This document shows, piece by piece, positions 20,898 through 30,765 of a stretch of 64,000 nt of DNA. Position 1 is the stretch's first letter, and each line of letters opens with the position of its first letter. The translations under genes were made by a program, and so were the position numbers. The notes beneath the pieces were generated by a model. The model saw only the letters and a list, made by a program, of their open reading frames with translations. It did no database searches and was not told where the DNA came from. The stretch comes from JAGOEX01 sp964630905 (lineage in GTDB: Bacteria; UBP6; UBA1177): positions 1 through 64,000 of the forward strand of contig CAZVWR010000004.1 in assembly GCA_964630905.1 (NCBI GenBank). Reading direction: 5' to 3'.

Positions 20898-21065
20898 AAA
20901 CCGTGTTGTTAATTTAAAAAAACGAAGAAAGTGATGAAAACCTTTGGTTTAAACGCAATTCTGGCACACTTGTTGCTCATTTCTCACGCTTCCTTTCAAC
21001 AAGCTTTGTTCAGGGGTTCCTCCTTAAAAATCAGTCGGGAAAACGGTTCATTAAATTTTGAAAAG

Positions 21066-23093
21066 ATGTTTATGGAATTTATGAAAAAGCTCCTGTTTCT
21101 GTTTTTTATAAGTGTTTTCGTTTTTGCATGTGAAAAGAAAGAAAGATTTCTGGATAATGATGTTTCAGATGCTGATCAGTCTGAAGAGCAGAAAGATATT
21201 GATGAAATTCCAGATGAAGATGTTGAAGAGAATTGGCATATTGCACCTGTTGTAAAATGCGAAAAAGATTCTGACTGCCCTGAGCCTGATAAGGAGTTCT
21301 GTGATCCTTATGGTGAATGTCAATGCAGAAGAAGCGATGATTATGTGATCAGATACAAAGGCAAGTGCATTCACGGACTCGAAGGGAATGATTTGTTCTG
21401 CAACGGGAATTCACATTCATTCAGTTTAAAACACAGTGTTTCCAGAAAAGGAGGAATTGCATATACAGAAAAGATTGAAGATGTTAATTGCCTGTGTTAT
21501 ACGGGATTTTATGGAAATAACTGCGAAAGAAAACACGAAAATTATCCTGATAAATTTCCAGTAGGTGATGAATACTTTCTTCCTGAACCGAATTGCAAAA
21601 ATGATGCGGAATGTGGAGAGGGCATGAAATGCAGCGAAACGGGCTTTTGTTATTGTGATAAGGAAGTCCATTTTACTGACCCGGTGCTGAGAAATGCTGT
21701 TGTTGCAGCTGTCGGAAAAGCTAACTATACAGGACTTGATTTGATAAATGTAACAAAACTGACTTTGGAATATGCACAGAATTTAAATAACATGGAGTGT
21801 TTGCCAAATCTGAGAGTCCTTATAATGCTTAATCCATACGCAAGTGTAAAAATAGAAGATGTTGCCCAATTTAAAAACCTTCAGTCTTTGATAATGAAAG
21901 ATTACGGATCTGCAGTTTTTGATTTTTCTCCAATTTTGAAATTAGAAAGGCTACTTTCACTGGGACTTGATTTAGACAAAGACAGCTATAAGTTCTTGGA
22001 AAAAATGGATCCCGAAAACCATCTTGAAGCCATCTGGTTTGATTTTGAAAAAGGAGATTATCCTGAAAATTTTGAGTTTATTAAAAAATTTAAAAGAATA
22101 AGAAGTGCTAAACTTTATTGTGGTCAAAGTGCAAATCTCAGTGATAATTGTTCATTTGATATTTCCAATCTTTCCGAGAGTCAGAATCTGCAATATTTTG
22201 TATTGTATCCTGGAAGATGCGAAATCAAAAACATTATTGAATTAGAAAGAAATAAAGAGGTTCGGGAATTAATGGTTGGAAATGTCACAACAGATTTAAA
22301 GCCGACAAGACATTTAAATCTTTCTGATTTTCCTGTGTTACCAAATCTGACGACACTTTGGATTGACAGCGTGGTATTTGATGAGAAACTCATCGATCAT
22401 TTTCCTGAACTTACGAATCTGCATTTATTCGGTTACGGAATTGACATTAAGAAGCTAGATTTTTTGTCAGGAATGAAAAACATGAGATTGTTGTATGTGT
22501 CTGAAAACTATACCGATCTTGTCCCATTCAATGAAAAAAGATATGAGCCGATTGGAAAAATGACAAATCTGATAGAGCTTGATATAATAAATTACAGTAG
22601 TCGTAATTATTCGTGGGTTGCAGGATTGAAGCATGTTGTTTTGTTCGGTTTAAGTGATGAAAATAGATATGAAGAAAATGTTCAGGATTATAATGAAAAC
22701 GGTTCAGACGGCACAGATTATTATTTAAACCTTTTATATCTTTCCACATATATTGATAACACATATCATATTGATAATGTTAAAGGATTTAAAGAAAATT
22801 GCGATAAGAACGGAGCGTTCTGCAATAGCTCATTCTGGGATAAATATATGAATGAAAATGATTATTTTCCCCCTTCAATAAACATTTGTCAGAATCCTGT
22901 CAAAACTGAAGACAAAGACCTTCAGTATCTTTTGGAAAAAGGAGTTGGATTTATAATTGGAAAAGACAGTCAGAGTTGTGAGATGCTCTCACCTGAAATA
23001 ACGAATAAAAGTGCACTCTTTAATAGAAAACAAAAACTGGATTTCAGAATGGATATAACCGACAACTCAGGAATAAAATGGATTTCAAAATAA
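21066..23093 (+). CDS. Leucine-rich-repeat lipoprotein with EGF-like N-terminal modules (paralogue 1)
   Basis: The lipoprotein signal (FVFAC) fixes the start to one of three close ATGs at 21066, 21072 and 21081; an in-frame start at 20931 would add 45 unlikely residues. After an Asp/Glu tether come Cys-rich modules (CEKDSDCPEPDKEFCDPYGECQC, CYTGFYGNNCE, CKNDAECGEGMKC) of the kind seen in EGF-like domains. From about residue 180 onward there are irregular leucine-rich repeats (LPNLRVLIML, FKNLQSLIMK, LPNLTTLWID, MTNLIELDI). Such proteins usually bind other proteins or cells. The next gene is a paralogue with the same order. Ligand unknown. Confidence 0.83.
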   Translation: MFMEFMKKLLFLFFISVFVFACEKKERFLDNDVSDADQSEEQKDIDEIPDEDVEENWHIAPVVKCEKDSDCPEPDKEFCDPYGECQCRRSDDYVIRYKGKCIHGLEGNDLFCNGNSHSFSLKHSVSRKGGIAYTEKIEDVNCLCYTGFYGNNCERKHENYPDKFPVGDEYFLPEPNCKNDAECGEGMKCSETGFCYCDKEVHFTDPVLRNAVVAAVGKANYTGLDLINVTKLTLEYAQNLNNMECLPNLRVLIMLNPYASVKIEDVAQFKNLQSLIMKDYGSAVFDFSPILKLERLLSLGLDLDKDSYKFLEKMDPENHLEAIWFDFEKGDYPENFEFIKKFKRIRSAKLYCGQSANLSDNCSFDISNLSESQNLQYFVLYPGRCEIKNIIELERNKEVRELMVGNVTTDLKPTRHLNLSDFPVLPNLTTLWIDSVVFDEKLIDHFPELTNLHLFGYGIDIKKLDFLSGMKNMRLLYVSENYTDLVPFNEKRYEPIGKMTNLIELDIINYSSRNYSWVAGLKHVVLFGLSDENRYEENVQDYNENGSDGTDYYLNLLYLSTYIDNTYHIDNVKGFKENCDKNGAFCNSSFWDKYMNENDYFPPSINICQNPVKTEDKDLQYLLEKGVGFIIGKDSQSCEMLSPEITNKSALFNRKQKLDFRMDITDNSGIKWISK

Positions 23094-23118
23094 GACACAA
23101 AAAGATTCGGAGAATGTT

Positions 23119-24981
23119 ATGAAATTGCCGACATACCTTTTTAATATTGCTCTTTGCTTCTTATTTCTCTTGTCATGTGAGCAAAGCAAAGTTGACAATA
23201 ACGATTCTGATAATTCTGAAATTAATGACTCTGATGTTGTTCAAATTGACTCTGAATCTGATGATTCTGAATCAACAGTTGAGTGCAGCAAAGACAGCGA
23301 CTGCGGAAAAAATGAAGTGTGTGATCCTTATGGAGACTGCCTTTGTAATGCCGGAGAAAGACTGTTTTTTAAATATGATGGAGAATGTATAAGCTATTTT
23401 GAAGCAAACAGACTTTTCTGCAATGGGCACGCCGGAATGATTGATGTAAATCCTGAGTTTTTGAAAGGGGGATGTGCATTTATTGAAAAAGGTCAGGAGA
23501 ATGAAGTCATCTGCACGAGCTGTCTTTTAGGGTATGTCGGCAAATTCTGTGAGAAAAAGATTGATGGATACAATGATTCAGGCATGGAACTTGATGAAGA
23601 AAACAACAAGGTTGATTTTCCTTTTCCTGAACCTTACTGCAAGAATGATTCAGATTGCGTTGAAGGGTTGAAATGTATTGACGGATATTGCGAATGCGAA
23701 GGGGAAGTAATATTTGAAGATGAAGACATGACTTATCTTGTTGCCGCACATCTTGGATTGAAGGATGGCAGAACAGTTTTCAGCGGGAAAGAGCTTTTAT
23801 CAATAAAGGATTTTCAGCTTGTTCTTTATAAAGAATCAACAGATATTTCTAATTTAAGGTGCTTAAGTAATATAAGAAACATTGCAATTCCGGGTGTTGA
23901 AGATGGTCAGGATTTAACAGAAGTGACATATTTGAAGAAAGTTCAGCATCTTGCAGGAGTTTTTTCTTCAAAAGATATATCCTGGATCGAGAATATGGAA
24001 AATTTGCTGTCTTTGAATATTTCAATTGATGGAGGGTGGACATCTATCAACTTCATCGAGAGCTTTTTATCCAGAGAGTCTGTCACCAAATTTGAACTTT
24101 GGGTTTACTGCGGTGTTGGATTTTGTGAGAATTTTGATTTTTCGCCGATAAAAAATTTTGAGAATCTCGATAGCTTAGTGGTTTTGGTCAGAGGAGATAA
24201 AATTCCTGAAATAGATTTTGAGATTTTTTCTGAACTGAAAAACCTGAAAGAGATATATATAAGAAATTATGGCGGAGTGGCAAAGAATATAAGCAAATTA
24301 AACAATCTCAGCAGCTTAATATCTTTCGGAATTGATATGGAAGGGTATGATTTAAGTGATTTAAACCAGAATAATGAATTTATATCCCTTGTTGTCAGCG
24401 ATTCTGTTGTAACAGCTCCTGTTGCTGAGCTATTCCCGAATCTGATGTATCTGACTTACATTGATCTTGGAACAAAAAACACAGCAGAAATAATATCCGG
24501 GCTCAACAAAATTAAGAATTTAAAAATTGATAACAACACAATCGGATTGAAGTATGAAGGGCTTGAAAATGTGATATCAGAAATGAGAAATCTTAGAACT
24601 TTGTGGATTTCCCCATTTATCGGTAAAAGCAGCATGGGTTTTGTTAAAAACAATAAATATTTGGAGCGGATACAGCTTTTAAATGCTGCCAGAGACGAAA
24701 AACCAAGAGATATTTCAGTAGTAGAAGATCTTCTTTATTTGTATATTTATGAAGATATGTCAGGCGGCTCTAACACATTTGCTCCGTTTGTAGAAAATTG
24801 TAAAAACGGAGGAACACTGTGCCGGGAGGATTCGGACATATATTTAAGCGGACTTAAAAATGAAGATGGAGTGAAATTTAAAAAGCTGTTTCTAAGCAGT
24901 CCCAATCTTGATGTTTTAGAAGAAATGAGCAACATAAACTATCTAAGAGATGCCGGCGTTATTGTTGAATATAATGAGTAA
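23119..24981 (+). CDS. Leucine-rich-repeat lipoprotein with EGF-like N-terminal modules (paralogue 2)
   Basis: The ATG follows CGGAGAATGTT. The lipobox is LLSC and the tether is Asp/Ser-rich. The module order copies the gene before it: C..DSDC..NEVCDPYGDCLC, LFCNGHAG, CLLGYVGKFCE, CKNDSDCVEGLKC, then leucine-rich repeats (FENLDSLVVL, LKNLKEIYIR, MRNLRTLWIS). Sequence between the shared motifs is strongly diverged, so the duplication is old. The gap to the previous stop is 25 bases and to the next gene 20 bases, so the three lipoproteins form one operon. Probable surface recognition protein. Confidence 0.84.
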   Translation: MKLPTYLFNIALCFLFLLSCEQSKVDNNDSDNSEINDSDVVQIDSESDDSESTVECSKDSDCGKNEVCDPYGDCLCNAGERLFFKYDGECISYFEANRLFCNGHAGMIDVNPEFLKGGCAFIEKGQENEVICTSCLLGYVGKFCEKKIDGYNDSGMELDEENNKVDFPFPEPYCKNDSDCVEGLKCIDGYCECEGEVIFEDEDMTYLVAAHLGLKDGRTVFSGKELLSIKDFQLVLYKESTDISNLRCLSNIRNIAIPGVEDGQDLTEVTYLKKVQHLAGVFSSKDISWIENMENLLSLNISIDGGWTSINFIESFLSRESVTKFELWVYCGVGFCENFDFSPIKNFENLDSLVVLVRGDKIPEIDFEIFSELKNLKEIYIRNYGGVAKNISKLNNLSSLISFGIDMEGYDLSDLNQNNEFISLVVSDSVVTAPVAELFPNLMYLTYIDLGTKNTAEIISGLNKIKNLKIDNNTIGLKYEGLENVISEMRNLRTLWISPFIGKSSMGFVKNNKYLERIQLLNAARDEKPRDISVVEDLLYLYIYEDMSGGSNTFAPFVENCKNGGTLCREDSDIYLSGLKNEDGVKFKKLFLSSPNLDVLEEMSNINYLRDAGVIVEYNE

Positions 24982-25001
24982 TCTTTTCAGGAGGTTTCCG
25001 G

Positions 25002-27758
25002 ATGAACACTTTTTTTAGAATTGTTCTGATTTTTCTAATGTTTTTTTCAATTTCCTGTGAAAAGGAAAAGCTGGAAAGAGATGATGAAGCTCTGAATGAT
25101 GATGCAATTGAAAATGATGAAAATATGTCTGATGATGATCAGATTTTTGCCTGTGCTGATGAATGGGAGAAGACGGAACTGATCGAAGATGTGAGTATGA
25201 TGTTTGATTTTGATATAAAGGTGGAGACCGGGAAGTGGAACTGGGAAAAAAAGGAAGAATTTGATGAACTTGTTTTTGAAGGAGGTCCATCAAGAGTTCT
25301 TGGTGTCCTGAATGACGGAAGTCTGATTCTGAGTGATTATTATAATACTCTGGAAGGATATTCGATCCTTGCAGTTCTACACCCTGACGGAACAACGAAG
25401 CGGTATATTCTTGAAATTGACAAGGGAAAGAAAATAACTTTCGGCATCGGAACAATTGATACATTCAAACCATTTGTTTTCTGGCCGGGCTATTATTTTG
25501 ATAAAGATCGGCAGGAAATCCTTATTTCTGTTACAATGATGACAAAACTAAAGTCTCCATACAGCGATGAATATTCAGCGAGACCTTTTATAATTAAAAT
25601 TGATGCGTCAGGCGGTTTGTTATACATGTCATGGGAAAATGACGGAACAAGCATCTGTTCTAATCTGACCCAGACTGATGACAAAATAGTACTTTTCTGC
25701 TCGCACTGGATTCCTGATCCTGAAATATATGAAGAAACAGGCAGGATAAATGCTGAAATAAATGTAATAAACGGAAACACCGTTTACAGAAAAATAATGA
25801 AGTCTGAATATATTGCGTTGACAGAAAACAGTGCAGGCAGTAAAAATGGTGAGATATATTCATTTTATAAAGAAAGCACATTTACTGAAACTGAGGCGAT
25901 AGATGTTGGTTTTATCTACAGTTTTGATGAAAAAGACCTCTGCCTTAAAACAGAAGGACCTGAAGATTATTTTGATGAACTGGCTTTTGACGGTTCCCCA
26001 TACGAAGGATATAGCATGATGTATCCTTATAGTTTTATTAAAAAAGGAGATTATTCCATTGTCGGGGGAGTCAGAACTAAACTTGAACACCTTGATTATG
26101 AACAGATTCAAAGCTTTAATCCGTCATTATATGTTGACCATTCTGACAATGACACAATTTTTTCTTTCGGAATAAAGGATCCGAGATTTGAGGTTGGAGA
26201 AACACAGGCGATGCACCTTGTTTCTGAGCCGATCATTTTCAGTAAAGAAAACAGCAATTTATTGTTTGTGTCATTGATATCGACTTTTGATATGGAAGAT
26301 GAAGGACAGGACTGGATAACTCCTGAACTTATTGAGAAAACAGATTATTTTTACAGGCCTTCAATTGCGGCAGTTGATATAGAAAAAAAAGAGGCATATA
26401 TCAGGAATTTCTTTATGGGAGATCTTGTCGGCTTTTTTGGAGAGGCGTTTCCCTTTGAAGAGTATATTTATTTTGTAGTAAATTATGGTCAGGAAAGGAC
26501 TCTGTACCGGATGCCCGAATCATGGCTTATAAATGAAAATGCAAGAGCGAAAGAGAGCCGCTTCTTTATTGAAGATATTGCAAAATTGCGGGAAGCTGTA
26601 TTGAAAGAACTCAAACCGTTTGAAACGGTTTCTTCAGGGAAAAAGCACACATGTGCAGTGGATGAAGAAAAAAGGGTGATCTGCTGGGGAGACAATTCAG
26701 AAGGACAGCTTGGAAACATTGTCGGGTACACAAGACCTTATCCTGACCTTATATTTATGGACGGAATTCTTAAGGATAAAACAGTTGAAATTATGAAAAC
26801 AGGCTCTGCCCATGCATGTGTTGTTGCGGATGATAAAAGAATTTACTGCTGGGGCAGTGATGATGCCGGAAAGCTTGGAATAGGTGACGGTAATTATAGT
26901 CTTTATCCTGTATCAGTGAAATATGATGGAGTTCTTAAAGACAAAATAATCGTTGATGTTGCTCCGGGAACAAGTCACACCTGTGCAATTGATGAAGAGG
27001 GGAAAGCTTACTGCTGGGGCAGAAACACTCTTGGCAGTGTTGGAACTGAAACGGATCTTCAGTTTGTTTATGAACCTGTTGTTGTTGATATGAGCGGAGT
27101 TTTAAAAGATAGAAAAATTATAGAAATATCAAGCGGTTCTGCGCATACATGTGCAGTTGCCTATGATGGCGGGGTTTACTGCTGGGGATCGAATGACAGA
27201 GGTCAGCTCGGAGACGGAAAAGGTGGTACTCAGGGTGAAATAGGCGGCGGACTTGGATCTCACAGCAAATTTCCTGTTAAAGCGGAAACAGCGGAAGGAA
27301 AATATTTAAAAGTTTCAGCAGGTTATGATCATACATGTATTTTGAATGACAAAGGGAAAATATTCTGCTTCGGGAACAATGCAAACGGTCAGCTTGGAGA
27401 CGGCACGACTGAAATGAGGTTGACGCCTGTTGCACTGAATTCAGACAAAGTTTTCAAATCTGTTTCAGCGGGATCGGAACATACCTGTGCAGTTGATGAT
27501 AAAGATGAAGCATACTGCTGGGGAGGAAACATTGTCGGACAGCTCGGAACAGGCAGTAAAGAGAGTTCTCTAATTCCTGTAAAAGTAAAATATGCGACAG
27601 AAACCAAAATCAAATCAATAAGTTGCGGCCACAGACACACATGTTCAGTCACCACTGAAGGAGTTGTCCACTGCTGGGGCTTGAACAGTGACGGGCAGAT
27701 TGGCAACGGCACTTATGAAGATTCACTAACTCCGAAAGAGATCAAAGCGAAAGAGTAG
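25002..27758 (+). CDS. Lipoprotein with seven RCC1-type repeats
   Basis: AGGAGG precedes ATG 25002. Lipobox ISC is followed by an Asp/Glu/Asn tether. Residues about 50-520 form an unassigned domain that may be a first propeller (EGGPSRVLGVLNDGSLILSD). From 26620 on I count seven RCC1 repeats, each with HTC..., a CWG strand and a GQLG-like turn, enough for one closed seven-bladed propeller. Every blade keeps the Cys of HTC and the Cys of CWG, so disulfides probably staple the blades, as expected for an exported protein. RCC1-like propellers bind proteins or act as inhibitors; the ligand here is unknown. Third gene of the lipoprotein operon. Confidence 0.88.
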   Translation: MNTFFRIVLIFLMFFSISCEKEKLERDDEALNDDAIENDENMSDDDQIFACADEWEKTELIEDVSMMFDFDIKVETGKWNWEKKEEFDELVFEGGPSRVLGVLNDGSLILSDYYNTLEGYSILAVLHPDGTTKRYILEIDKGKKITFGIGTIDTFKPFVFWPGYYFDKDRQEILISVTMMTKLKSPYSDEYSARPFIIKIDASGGLLYMSWENDGTSICSNLTQTDDKIVLFCSHWIPDPEIYEETGRINAEINVINGNTVYRKIMKSEYIALTENSAGSKNGEIYSFYKESTFTETEAIDVGFIYSFDEKDLCLKTEGPEDYFDELAFDGSPYEGYSMMYPYSFIKKGDYSIVGGVRTKLEHLDYEQIQSFNPSLYVDHSDNDTIFSFGIKDPRFEVGETQAMHLVSEPIIFSKENSNLLFVSLISTFDMEDEGQDWITPELIEKTDYFYRPSIAAVDIEKKEAYIRNFFMGDLVGFFGEAFPFEEYIYFVVNYGQERTLYRMPESWLINENARAKESRFFIEDIAKLREAVLKELKPFETVSSGKKHTCAVDEEKRVICWGDNSEGQLGNIVGYTRPYPDLIFMDGILKDKTVEIMKTGSAHACVVADDKRIYCWGSDDAGKLGIGDGNYSLYPVSVKYDGVLKDKIIVDVAPGTSHTCAIDEEGKAYCWGRNTLGSVGTETDLQFVYEPVVVDMSGVLKDRKIIEISSGSAHTCAVAYDGGVYCWGSNDRGQLGDGKGGTQGEIGGGLGSHSKFPVKAETAEGKYLKVSAGYDHTCILNDKGKIFCFGNNANGQLGDGTTEMRLTPVALNSDKVFKSVSAGSEHTCAVDDKDEAYCWGGNIVGQLGTGSKESSLIPVKVKYATETKIKSISCGHRHTCSVTTEGVVHCWGLNSDGQIGNGTYEDSLTPKEIKAKE

Positions 27759-27761
27759 ACT

Positions 27762-28385
27762 TTATTTTGATTTTACAGCAGGCTTAACACCCTCATAATA
27801 CAGCTTAAATGACTTTGTGAATGTGGTAAGTTCTTCTCTTAAGATTTTGTTCCCTGCACTGATATTACTGATCATTTTCGGCATGTTCTGTCTGTCGGAA
27901 GCCATTTTCAAGCCCCAGTCAGTATGCATTTTTTCAAGTGTTGATACTGTAGCTGTAAGATATAGGAATTTTGAATATTCGGTGCCGAAGATGTTATCTA
28001 TGAACTGTTCAAAATTCTTGGAACTTTTCTGTTTTTCAAGGAGTTCATTTATCTCTGTGGCGATGATTATTTTTATTGATTCCAGATCTGCTATGTTGAT
28101 CCTTGAGCAGGAATCATTAATTCTTTCCTGAAGAAAATTAAGAAGATAGTCAGTTTCAGCAAGGACATTTACTGCGGGATTCTGCTTTTCTTTTGCGATT
28201 TTATGGACATTTGCCATTGCATCTATCAGAGCTTTGTTCTTAACCGGAAGTTCTGAACACTGTTTTTTTGCCTGAGTTAGGGAAACTGCCGCCTGATTAA
28301 ACAGTTTTTCAACAAATTCCTGTTCATTCCCTGAAAGTGGAAAAACAATCAAAAACAGGACCATGACCATAAATTTATTGAACAT
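27762..28385 (-). CDS. Small exported helical protein of unknown function
   Basis: GGGGAGGAGCC precedes the ATG at 28385. A signal peptide (about residues 1-19) is followed by 185 mainly helical residues with two Cys and no membrane anchor. I recognise no family. The gene converges on the RCC1 lipoprotein with only three bases between stops, and is separated from the decarboxylase genes by a 206-base gap with its own terminator, so it is probably a single-gene unit. Confidence 0.75.
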   Translation of the reverse strand: MFNKFMVMVLFLIVFPLSGNEQEFVEKLFNQAAVSLTQAKKQCSELPVKNKALIDAMANVHKIAKEKQNPAVNVLAETDYLLNFLQERINDSCSRINIADLESIKIIIATEINELLEKQKSSKNFEQFIDNIFGTEYSKFLYLTATVSTLEKMHTDWGLKMASDRQNMPKMISNISAGNKILREELTTFTKSFKLYYEGVKPAVKSK

Positions 28386-28557
28386 TTCCGGCTCCTCCCC
28401 GAAAGAATTAAGATAAATACTATACCTCCTGAAAAAGATTTTTAAATATTTTTCGTAAAAAACATGTCACGAGGTTACTAATGTTACAGCAGTTGTTTTT
28501 TAAAGCTGTTCTGGCTTTTCAACTGCGATTTCTTTTTTTCCGCCAAAACTCTTTACG

Positions 28558-28587
28558 GGCCTCATTTTGAGGCCTTTTCTTTTTTTA
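28558..28587 (+). terminator. Hairpin terminator between the small exported gene and mmdB
   Basis: GGCCTCA at 28558-28564 pairs with TGAGGCC at 28568-28574 and is followed on the plus strand by TTTTCTTTTTTT. The U-tract therefore faces away from the minus-strand genes on both sides. On the minus strand the same stem has only an A-rich lead, so termination of the mmd operon here would be weaker. Confidence 0.65.
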
Positions 28588-28591
28588 TATT

Positions 28592-30304
28592 TTAGTGAGG
28601 AATAAGACCAAGAAGTATGCCTGCCGCAATAGCAGAACCGATAACACCGGCAACATTCGGTGCCATTGCATGCATGAGAAGATGGTTTTCAGGGTCTTCC
28701 TGTCTTCCAAGGACCTGAGCGACTCTTGCACTGTCGGGAACTGCTGAAACGCCCGCACAGCCGATGATCGGATTGATCTTATTATCTTTCTTAAGGAAGA
28801 GATTGATGAATTTTGCAATAAGGACTCCGCCTGCTGTTGAGAACATGAACGAAAGTGCTCCGAGAGCAAATATTTTGACTGATGCAGGGGTCAGGAATGT
28901 CTGTGCGCTTGTTGAAGCACCGACAGTAAGACCTATCAATATTGTTACAACATCAATAAGAGCAGTGCTTGCAGTTTTTGAAAGTCTGTCTGTAACTCCC
29001 GATTCTTTCAGTATATTTCCAAGAAGAAGCATTCCAATGAGGGGAAGTCCGCCAGGAGCGATCATTGCACAAACTGCAAAAGCGACTATCGGAAAAAAGA
29101 CCTTTTCCCTTTTTGAAACGATCCTCGGAGCTTTCATTCTGATAAGTCTTTCCTTTTTTGTGGTAAGAAGCTTTACAACAGGAGGCTGGATGACAGGGAC
29201 AAGTGCCATATACGAATATGCAGCTATTGCGATAGCACCCAGAAGATGAGGAGCCATAAGGCCGGTTGTAAATATAGCCGTCGGACCGTCAGCTCCGCCG
29301 ATTATTCCGATAGATGCCGCTTCCTGAATTGAAAAACCAAGGAACATCGCTATCAGAAATGCAACGAAAATGCCGAGCTGAGCTCCACCGCCGAGCAGAA
29401 TAAGTTTGGGGTTTGCTATCATGTAGGAAAAGTCGGTCATTGCACCTATCCCTAGGAATATCAAAGGCGGATATATACCCTTCAGTACTCCGAAATAGAG
29501 ATAGTTCAGAACTGATCCGGGATCATAAATGCCGATCTGAACTCCGGCGGCTGTGGGAATGTTGCCGATAAGTATTCCAAATCCGATAGGAAGGAGAAGA
29601 AGCGGCTCATAATCCTTTGCTATTGCAAGAAAAATGAAAATGAACGCAACAAGCATCATAATGACATTTCCGAGAGTAATGTGTGCAAAAGCAGTAGTGT
29701 TGAAAAACTTTGTTATAAAGCTTTTATTTTTTTCAACATATTCTCCAAGCGGACTTGAAGACCTTAGTGAAAAATCAATGAAAAGAGGTGTCACCTGATA
29801 AGTGCTCTGGAAGTTTTTGATGGATATTGAATTGGTGACCATTACATCGCCCACGCTCTCTCCAGATATCATGACAGGGTATCTGCCGGGGTCTGATTTG
29901 AAATTGATAAATGAAACACCGTTGTCGGCAACGATGACATCTGTATACTTAAAAGATTTCTGTTCGTTGTCGGAAAATGTTGCAACAACTTCATAAGTGT
30001 TTTCTGCAGGTTTGAACAGATCAATTTCGTCGGAATCGGGAAGAACAGCGCTCTGGCCTGTTATTACAAGATAGCTTCCCGGCTCTGTCTTGTCTTTTTC
30101 AGTTGAATAGTTGTCAGACACTATTGCACCGAATTCAGTTCTTTCCTTCCACTGCCCGGCAACAAAATATCTTACATTAAGTTTTACAAGAGCTTTGTTT
30201 TCAAAAACCCCCGTAAAGTTTTCAGTTGCGCCGTCTTGTGCGTAAATGACAAAACCCGAAAAGAGAATTATCAGCAGCAGTAAGGATCTTTTTAAAATAT
30301 TCAT
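28592..30304 (-). CDS. mmdB: Sodium-pumping methylmalonyl-CoA decarboxylase beta subunit with extra N-terminal exported domain
   Basis: The C-terminal 375 residues are a full OadB/MmdB-type membrane subunit: GILIGNIPTAAG, FLGIGAMTDFSYMIANPK, the GADGPTAIF sodium-site block, GLTVGASTSAQTFL and a closing GCAGVSAVPDSARVAQ. This subunit decarboxylates carboxybiotin and exports sodium. Unlike the usual protein of about 380-430 residues it is 570 long. It starts with a signal peptide (residues 1-22, ending YAQ) and a 170-residue beta-rich domain (NFTGVFENKALVKLNVRYF...) expected in the periplasm. That extension lies in frame with its own GAGG ribosome site, so it is not an artefact of a long start. 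Last gene of the mcm/mmd operon. Confidence 0.93.
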   Translation of the reverse strand: MNILKRSLLLLIILFSGFVIYAQDGATENFTGVFENKALVKLNVRYFVAGQWKERTEFGAIVSDNYSTEKDKTEPGSYLVITGQSAVLPDSDEIDLFKPAENTYEVVATFSDNEQKSFKYTDVIVADNGVSFINFKSDPGRYPVMISGESVGDVMVTNSISIKNFQSTYQVTPLFIDFSLRSSSPLGEYVEKNKSFITKFFNTTAFAHITLGNVIMMLVAFIFIFLAIAKDYEPLLLLPIGFGILIGNIPTAAGVQIGIYDPGSVLNYLYFGVLKGIYPPLIFLGIGAMTDFSYMIANPKLILLGGGAQLGIFVAFLIAMFLGFSIQEAASIGIIGGADGPTAIFTTGLMAPHLLGAIAIAAYSYMALVPVIQPPVVKLLTTKKERLIRMKAPRIVSKREKVFFPIVAFAVCAMIAPGGLPLIGMLLLGNILKESGVTDRLSKTASTALIDVVTILIGLTVGASTSAQTFLTPASVKIFALGALSFMFSTAGGVLIAKFINLFLKKDNKINPIIGCAGVSAVPDSARVAQVLGRQEDPENHLLMHAMAPNVAGVIGSAIAAGILLGLIPH

Positions 30305-30317
30305 TTTTTCCTCTGTT

Positions 30318-30755
30318 CTATCCTATGGTTAAAAGCGACTGGTGTTCACGGACATTGTCCCCTTCTTTTACCTGGATCTCTTTTACTGTTCCGGCAACTG
30401 TGGAGTTAATGTCGTTTTCCATTTTCATTGCTTCCATCGATATAACCTTCTGACCTATTGAAACGGTGTCACCCGGTTTAACAAGTATTTTCAGGATAAG
30501 TCCGGGCATCGGAGCAAAAACACTGCTGACACTGGCTGAAGATGTTTCAGAAACTGCAGGCTGTACCGGCTGTTTTTCTAAAGGAGCGGCCGCTTTTCTC
30601 GAAATTACCGGAATGACGGGGGGCTCGGTTTCAGTATATTTCACACCGACATCATATGTTTTCCCGTTCACGGTCACTTTGGCTCCCTTTGAGTTGAAAT
30701 CCTTTATTTCGACACTGTAGTCTTTACCGTTTATTTTCATTTCATACTTTTTCAT
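30318..30755 (-). CDS. mmdC: Biotin carrier subunit of methylmalonyl-CoA decarboxylase
   Basis: The C-terminal biotinyl domain holds EAMKMEN with the biotin-accepting Lys111. Before it lies a Pro/Ala-rich hinge (about residues 43-75) that lets the biotin swing between the carboxyltransferase and membrane subunits. The N-terminus (MKKYEMKINGKDYSVEI) is the common start of these carriers. Gap of 10 bases to the gamma-like subunit gene and 13 to mmdB. Confidence 0.95.
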   Translation of the reverse strand: MKKYEMKINGKDYSVEIKDFNSKGAKVTVNGKTYDVGVKYTETEPPVIPVISRKAAAPLEKQPVQPAVSETSSASVSSVFAPMPGLILKILVKPGDTVSIGQKVISMEAMKMENDINSTVAGTVKEIQVKEGDNVREHQSLLTIG

Positions 30756-30765
30756 TATGTTCTCC

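Noticed and set aside
20931..21065. Longer N-terminus for the first LRR lipoprotein
   Set aside because: It would place about 45 non-signal residues before the lipobox; the ribosome context at 20931 is no better.
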